Shown here: positions 6,807-10,683 of the stretch, piece after piece
Layout: the number at the start of each line of letters is the position of its first letter
Position numbering within the stretch: position 1 is the first letter of the stretch
NCBI GenBank assembly: GCA_035623615.1
Contig: DASPTB010000060.1
Span: forward strand, 1 to 10,683
DNA from: DASPTB01 sp035623615
Lineage (GTDB): Bacteria; Actinomycetota; UBA4738
Reading direction: 5' to 3'
Length of the DNA stretch: 10,683 bases
The notes under the pieces: model-generated
What the model saw: only the letters and a program-made list of their open reading frames with translations
Database searches by the model: none
What the model was told of the DNA's origin: nothing
Position numbers and translations under genes: made by a program

Positions 6807-6842
6807 TCGCTCTTGCAATTTCGGCGTCGCTCCTGCAATACT
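6807..6842 (+). promoter_or_regulatory. Promoter region of the sulfurtransferase gene with 13-bp direct repeats
   Basis: The 13-base sequence TCGCTC(T/C)TGCAAT occurs at 6807-6819 and again at 6827-6839, one mismatch apart and exactly 20 bases start to start, about two helical turns. The repeats overlap a plausible promoter: TTGCAA (6813-6818), 18-base spacer, AATACT (6837-6842), each box four of six to consensus. The leader to the ATG at 6892 is then about 45 bases. The repeat could be a binding site for a dimeric regulator. The remainder of 6779-6891 shows only a weak 4-bp stem (CCCG/CGGG, 6783-6797) just after the sufT stop. Confidence 0.4.
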
Positions 6843-6891
6843 CAACCCTTCATATCGGAATTGACCAGATCGACACGAGGAGGCACATGCC

Positions 6892-7731
6892 ATGGGTGAG
6901 TACGCCAACCCCGGCGCACTGGTGGAGACCGACTGGCTCGAGAGCAAGCTCGACGACCCCGGAACCCGGGTCATCGAGGTCGACGAGGACACGTCCGCGT
7001 ACGAGAAGGGGCACATCAGAGGAGCGGTCGGCTGGAACTGGTCCACCGATCTGCACGCCCCGCTCGGCCGCGACTACGTCGACCAGGCCGGACTCTCGGC
7101 GCTTCTCTCGTCTGCCGGAGTCGAGGACGACACGACGGTCGTCCTGTACGGCGGCAACAACAACTGGTTCGCGGCCTACGCCTATTGGATCCTGAAGCTT
7201 CGCGGCTTCGACAACGTCAAGCTGCTGAACGGCGGCCGCAAGAAGTGGGAGCTCGAGAGCCGGGAGCTGACCACCGACGCCCCGCACGTTGCCTCCACCG
7301 GCTACCGCGTCACGGGCGGGGAGCGCCCGGAGATCCGCGCGCTGCGCGAGGAAGTCCTGTCCAAGGTCGGCTCGTCGGCGTTCGTGGACGTCCGCTCGCC
7401 GGAGGAGTACCGGGGCGAGAAGCTTGCGCCCGACCACCTTCCGCAGGAGCAGGCCCAGGTGCCCGGCCACATCCCGGGGGCGGCGAACATCCCGTGGGCG
7501 AAGGCCGCGAACGACGACGGCACCTTCAAGTCGGCCGACGAGCTCAAGGCGCTCTACGGCGGAGAAGGCATCACCGGCGACGGCGAGACGATCGCGTACT
7601 GCCGGATCGGCGAGCGCTCGAGCCACACGTGGTTCGCGCTGCAGGAGCTGCTCGGCTACTCGAACGTCAAGAACTACGACGGCTCGTGGACCGAGTACGG
7701 CTCGCTGGTCGGCGCTCCGGTGGAGAAGTAG
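6892..7731 (+). CDS. Thiosulfate sulfurtransferase (two-domain rhodanese, CysA2/SseA type)
   Basis: This enzyme moves sulfane sulfur from thiosulfate to an acceptor through a cysteine persulfide (279 aa, normal for two-domain rhodaneses). The N-terminal rhodanese domain (about 10-125) is the non-catalytic copy: its loop reads LYGGNNNWFAA with no cysteine. The C-terminal domain (about 145-277) holds VDVRSPEEYRGE, GHIPGAANIPW and the active loop CRIGERS with Cys237 and Arg242. The loop and following SHTWFAL agree with mycobacterial CysA2/CysA3 as I remember them. CRxGxR-type loops favour thiosulfate over 3-mercaptopyruvate. The ATG at 6892 is preceded by GAGGAGG 8 bases upstream; an ATG at 6887 is too close to it. 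There is no signal peptide, so it is cytoplasmic. Its place after the sufT-like gene suggests a link with sulfur supply for iron-sulfur or cofactor synthesis, which is inference. Confidence 0.95.
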   Translation: MGEYANPGALVETDWLESKLDDPGTRVIEVDEDTSAYEKGHIRGAVGWNWSTDLHAPLGRDYVDQAGLSALLSSAGVEDDTTVVLYGGNNNWFAAYAYWILKLRGFDNVKLLNGGRKKWELESRELTTDAPHVASTGYRVTGGERPEIRALREEVLSKVGSSAFVDVRSPEEYRGEKLAPDHLPQEQAQVPGHIPGAANIPWAKAANDDGTFKSADELKALYGGEGITGDGETIAYCRIGERSSHTWFALQELLGYSNVKNYDGSWTEYGSLVGAPVEK

Positions 7732-7760
7732 CCAGCCAGACGCCATCCGTCGGCGGGCGC

Positions 7761-10223
7761 CTACCCGCTTGAGGGTGAGGCGCCGGGAAGGAACACGCGA
7801 AACGAGGCCCCGCCTCCTTCGCGCGGCTCGACCCACGCCTTGCCGCCGTGCAACTCCGCGAAACGCGCGACGAGCGTGAGGCCCATGCCGACGCCGGGGG
7901 AGTGTGGGCGAAGGCCAGGTGCCTGCCGGAACGGCTCGAAGATCGCCTCGCGCAGGTCCTCCGGCACCCCCGGCCCGTCGTCGTCGACCTCCAGGAGCAC
8001 GCCACCCTCCTCCTGGGAGACGCGGACCCAGATGGACGTGCCCGCCGGCGTGTGCCGGACCGCGTTGGAAACCAGGTTCTCGATGATCCGCTCCACCTTG
8101 GCGGGGTCGACGTCGCACTGGGTCGAAAGTGCCTCCACCGTGACGCGGTGCTCGTCGGGGACGTCCATGCCGTCGACGACCGTTTCGGCGAGGCGCCCGA
8201 CGTCGATCGTCCTCCGGCGGGGCGCGATGATTCCACGGCCGAGCCGGTCGAGGTCGAGGAGGTCGGAGAGCAGTCGTTCGAGCTTGCGGGCGTTCACAGC
8301 GAGACGGTGGACGATCTCCCGTGACTCGTCGGGCTCGAGCCGGACCTCCTCGCGCTCGAGTGTCAGTGCGAAGCCGAGCACCGCCGACAGCGGCGTGCGC
8401 AGCTCGTGAGAGACGGCCTGCAGGAACGTGTTCTTCATCTCGTCGACGGCGCGCAGCTGTCGCGTGATCTCTCGTTCGCGCTCGAAGGCCGTCCGTAGCG
8501 CCTCCTCGGCCCGGCGCCGTTCGGTCACGTCCATCGTCACCGCGATCGCCCCGCGCACCTGCCCGTCGGCGCCGCGAACCGGGGAGACGCTCGCGCGAAC
8601 CGTCATCTTCGCGCCGCCGCGACGGTGGAGGTCGAACTCGCCGACCCAGTCCTGGTTGTCGCGAAGCGTCTGCGCGATGTCGGCCAACGGCGATCCCTCC
8701 GACCGCTGCCACAGCACATCGCGAACGTCGCGCCCGACAACCTCCGTCTCCTGCCAGCCGAAGAGCTCCTCCGCCCGGCGGTTCCAGTAGGTGATCAGTC
8801 CGGTCGCGTCGGTGGCGATGACGGCGTCCTGGACCGCCTCGAGCAACTGTGCTTGGAAGCGAAGGGTCTTCTCGGACGTACGCCGATCGGTGACGTCGAT
8901 GATGATCCCCTGCCACTGCTGCGGCTCACCCGACTCCGAATGGATGAGTACCGCCTCGTCGTGCACCCACACAACGTGCCCGTCGCGGTGGACGAAGCGG
9001 TAGTCGACCGCATACGGGTCGCCGGTGCGGATGCACTCCTGGTCGATCGCCATCACTCGGTCGAGGTCGTCCGGATGCACGACGCGCATCCACAGGCCGG
9101 GATCGGCCTCCCATTCCTCGGGCGTGTACCCGATCAAGGCCTCGACCTGCGGCGACACATACCCCATGCGCTCGCCCTCGGCGACGATGTCGGTGTAGGT
9201 GACGGCGGGGACCTGCTCGATGAGTGCCTGGTACCTCGCCTCGGTCTCCCGGAGCGTCTCCTGCGCGCGCTTTCTCGCGGTGATGTTCAGCCACAGGCCG
9301 TGCGAGTAGCGAGGGGCACCGTCCGCGTCGGCGATGACGGTCGCGTCCTCGTACACCCACACGACGCGACCGTCGCGAGCGATCATCCGGTATTCGTTCA
9401 CGCTGCCCTTGCCGGTGTGGATGTGCTCGAGGTTCTCGGCGATCATCCGTTCGCGGTCCTCGGGATGAAGGACCTTGATCCAGAGGTCGGGATCCTCGAG
9501 CCACTCCCGGGGTTCGTAGCCGAGCAGGTCCTCGACCTGAGGGCTGATGTAGATCGTCGAGCTGCTCGGGTCGAGCCCCGACACGTGCGTGACGGCGGGC
9601 AACTGCTCCACGAGCGTGCGGTACCGCTCCTGCGCCGAGCGCGCCTCACCCTCCGCGCGGCCGCGGGCGACGGCGGCGCCGAGCGTGCCCGTCGCCGCCA
9701 TGAGCGCGTCCACCTCTGCCGCCGACCAGTCCCTCTCCGCCTCGCACTCGTCGAAGCCGACGTGGCCGAGCCAGTCGCCGCCGGCGATCAGCGGGCTGAC
9801 GAGGATCGACTTCACCCCCATGGGCTCGAGGTCCGCGCGCTCGGCCTCGGGAAAGTCCGCGACATTTCCCACCACGGGCCGCCCTGAGCCGAGCAAGTCG
9901 GCCCACCGCACGGCCGACGGCTCGTCGTAGGCGTAGTGATGCCACCCGGGATCCTCGAGCCTGCGCGGGATGTCCGGCGCGACCCATTCGTGTGTGATGC
10001 CTCCGTGGATCACCCCGCTGGTGTCCAGGTGTGTCTGAGCGAGCCACACACGGCTCACGCCGGCAGCTTCCCCGAGCTGGGAGAGGACGTCGTCGATGGC
10101 GCGCTCCCACCCCGGGTCGCTCAGAAAGCGCTGTGCGGCGTAGGCGACGGCCCGCAGGATCTGCCCCTCACGGGAGGGGCGGTCCGGGGCGTCGGCGTCG
10201 AGGTCGGTGGGGTGGTCGGGCAT
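7761..10223 (-). CDS. Soluble GAF-PAS-PAS-PAS sensor histidine kinase
   Basis: This is a two-component sensor kinase of 820 aa with no membrane segment or signal peptide, so it senses something inside the cell. A GAF domain covers about 25-190 (LVSPLIAGGDWLGHVGFD). Three PAS/PAC units follow: about 199-321, 329-450 and 455-574. The first two are PAS_3-like and near copies of each other. A short coiled segment (about 570-598) leads to HisKA, with phosphoacceptor His606 in SHELRTPLSAVLGF. The ATPase domain has the N box ENLVSNAVRHT (715-725), G1 DDDGPGVPED (747-756), F box IFEPF and G2 GVGMGLTLV (777-785), so it should be active. The ATG at 10223 has no clear Shine-Dalgarno. It is convergent with the sulfurtransferase gene (29-base gap, no convincing terminator seen) and divergent from sufB. 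No response regulator gene adjoins it; its ligand is unknown. Confidence 0.95.
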   Translation of the reverse strand: MPDHPTDLDADAPDRPSREGQILRAVAYAAQRFLSDPGWERAIDDVLSQLGEAAGVSRVWLAQTHLDTSGVIHGGITHEWVAPDIPRRLEDPGWHHYAYDEPSAVRWADLLGSGRPVVGNVADFPEAERADLEPMGVKSILVSPLIAGGDWLGHVGFDECEAERDWSAAEVDALMAATGTLGAAVARGRAEGEARSAQERYRTLVEQLPAVTHVSGLDPSSSTIYISPQVEDLLGYEPREWLEDPDLWIKVLHPEDRERMIAENLEHIHTGKGSVNEYRMIARDGRVVWVYEDATVIADADGAPRYSHGLWLNITARKRAQETLRETEARYQALIEQVPAVTYTDIVAEGERMGYVSPQVEALIGYTPEEWEADPGLWMRVVHPDDLDRVMAIDQECIRTGDPYAVDYRFVHRDGHVVWVHDEAVLIHSESGEPQQWQGIIIDVTDRRTSEKTLRFQAQLLEAVQDAVIATDATGLITYWNRRAEELFGWQETEVVGRDVRDVLWQRSEGSPLADIAQTLRDNQDWVGEFDLHRRGGAKMTVRASVSPVRGADGQVRGAIAVTMDVTERRRAEEALRTAFEREREITRQLRAVDEMKNTFLQAVSHELRTPLSAVLGFALTLEREEVRLEPDESREIVHRLAVNARKLERLLSDLLDLDRLGRGIIAPRRRTIDVGRLAETVVDGMDVPDEHRVTVEALSTQCDVDPAKVERIIENLVSNAVRHTPAGTSIWVRVSQEEGGVLLEVDDDGPGVPEDLREAIFEPFRQAPGLRPHSPGVGMGLTLVARFAELHGGKAWVEPREGGGASFRVFLPGASPSSG

Positions 10224-10255
10224 CGCTGGGGAAGGTCTGAGCTCTCTCTGGTTCG

Positions 10256-10261
10256 ATTATC
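10256..10261 (-). promoter_or_regulatory. Candidate -10 box for the histidine kinase gene
   Basis: The minus strand reads GATAAT at 10261-10256, five of six to TATAAT, 32 bases upstream of the kinase ATG. The upstream CTTACG (10283-10278), 16 bases away, is a poor -35 match. Confidence 0.3.
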
Positions 10262-10322
10262 GGCCGGTTGAAGGCCCCGTAAGACCCCTCCCGACCTGCG
10301 GCGTTGAATCCGATGTCCGGAA

Positions 10323-10363
10323 TAGACTTTACCGCGTTCGGGGACTAGACTGGGCTCGCGAGC
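10323..10363. promoter_or_regulatory. Kinase/sufB intergenic region: repeated TAGACT and 10-bp palindrome
   Basis: The 205-base divergent gap (10224-10428) holds TAGACT twice (10323-10328 and 10346-10351, 23 bases apart); either could be a -10 box for sufB. A perfect palindrome, GCTCGCGAGC (10354-10363), lies just after the second copy, where a repressor could block transcription. TTGAAT at 10304-10309 is too close (13 bases) to the first TAGACT to pair with it. The sufB promoter is therefore not resolved, and I did not recognise a known SufR or IscR site. Confidence 0.25.
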
Positions 10364-10428
10364 GAATGCACGTCGGCGGGAAGGGCGGCGCCGGCGGATC
10401 CGCGCAGTGCGAACGGGAGAGACGCGCG

Positions 10429-10683
10429 ATGGCTGTTTCCCAGGAAGAGCATCTTCGAGAGCTGAGCAAGGGGTATCGCTTCGGCTGGAGCGACCCGGAG
10501 CACTCCATCTTCGTTCCCAAGAAGGGTCTGTCGGCCGAGGTCGTCGAGGAGATCTCCGAGCGAAAGTCCGAGCCCGACTGGATGCGCAAGTACCGGCTGA
10601 AGTCCCTCAAGCACTTCCAGGCGCGCCCGATGCCGTGGTGGGGCGCCGACCTGTCGGGCATCGACTTCGACGACATCTACTAC
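10429..10683 (+). CDS. sufB: Fe-S cluster assembly scaffold protein SufB (partial, N-terminal 85 residues)
   Basis: SufB is the scaffold subunit of the SufBCD complex, on which iron-sulfur clusters are built with sulfur delivered by SufS. The 85 codons present run in frame to the right edge. They contain ELSKGYRFGWSDPEHSIF, KGLSAEVVEEISERKSEPDW, MRKYRLKSLKHF and PMPWWGADLSGIDFDDIYYY, the usual SufB N-terminal order. The catalytic core and C-terminus lie outside the window. The ATG at 10429 is chosen because GGGAGA lies 8 bases upstream and the family normally starts here. An in-frame ATG at 10366 would add 21 Gly/Arg-rich residues unlike SufB. The rest of a suf operon (sufD, sufC, sufS) may follow to the right. 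No SufR-type regulator gene precedes it; a sensor kinase diverges instead. Confidence 0.95.
   Translation, partial: MAVSQEEHLRELSKGYRFGWSDPEHSIFVPKKGLSAEVVEEISERKSEPDWMRKYRLKSLKHFQARPMPWWGADLSGIDFDDIYY

Noticed and set aside
6317..6838. N-terminal extension of the response regulator up to 6838.
   Set aside because: It is antisense to sufT, and the receiver domain begins exactly at the GTG at 6316, which has a GGAGG site.
7732..7760. Terminator between the convergent sulfurtransferase and kinase genes.
   Set aside because: Only a 4-bp CGCC/GGCG pairing (7741-7755) was found, with no T-tract; too weak to annotate.
6850..8916. Open frame on the minus strand of about 688 codons overlapping the kinase and the sulfurtransferase.
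   Set aside because: It is out of frame with the kinase and antisense to the sulfurtransferase, both of which have complete, well-conserved motif sets. Its translation is low-complexity Arg/Ala/Gly.
8625..9887. Open frame on the plus strand of about 420 codons antisense to the PAS domains.
   Set aside because: It has no recognisable motif and lies opposite an intact kinase; a GC-rich shadow frame is the simpler reading.
10366..10428. Alternative upstream ATG start for sufB.
   Set aside because: It is in frame, but the added 21 residues are Gly/Arg-rich and unlike SufB, and it has no clear ribosome site, whereas the ATG at 10429 has GGGAGA at good spacing.

Overview
The window reads as a piece of a high-GC bacterial chromosome, most likely from Actinomycetota or a close high-GC relative, probably uncultured. 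Three things point that way. The base composition is strongly GC-rich throughout and several genes start with GTG. The SufT-like protein closely resembles, from memory, the short MIP18-type protein of mycobacterial suf clusters. The sulfurtransferase carries the same CRIGERSSHTWF active-site block I recall from mycobacterial CysA2/CysA3. No RNA gene, CRISPR array, insertion sequence or phage gene was recognised.

Left third (1-3585, minus strand): a 2-oxo acid dehydrogenase operon transcribed right to left. It runs from lpd (E3), through an E1 alpha subunit, to an E1 beta subunit cut by the left window edge; an E2 gene could follow outside. The complex is pyruvate- or branched-chain-2-oxo-acid-dehydrogenase-like, and the substrate cannot be fixed from sequence alone. 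Both E1 subunits carry long disordered-looking N-terminal extensions. Divergent from lpd, across a short promoter region with an 18-bp perfect dyad, lies gcvT (plus strand). GcvT is the T-protein of the glycine cleavage system, which also uses Lpd as its L-protein.

Middle (4805-7731): convergent with gcvT is a small predicted lipoprotein of unknown function. Upstream of it on the same strand is a NarL/FixJ-type response regulator. Divergent from the regulator are a SufT-like iron-sulfur maturation protein and then a two-domain thiosulfate sulfurtransferase. The sulfurtransferase promoter region holds a 13-bp direct repeat at an exact 20-bp period.

Right third (7732-10683): a large soluble sensor histidine kinase (GAF, three PAS, HisKA, HATPase; minus strand) separates sulfurtransferase from the start of sufB (plus strand, cut by the right edge), the scaffold subunit of the SUF iron-sulfur assembly machine.

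The themes are lipoyl-dependent 2-oxo acid and glycine metabolism, and sulfur/iron-sulfur supply (sufT, sulfurtransferase, sufB), with two signalling genes interleaved. The genes are mostly ordinary families. The less ordinary points are the E1 extensions, the operator-like repeats in the divergent regions, the kinase sitting between sufT and sufB, and the mismatch between kinase class and regulator class. I did not find a clearly new multi-gene system.
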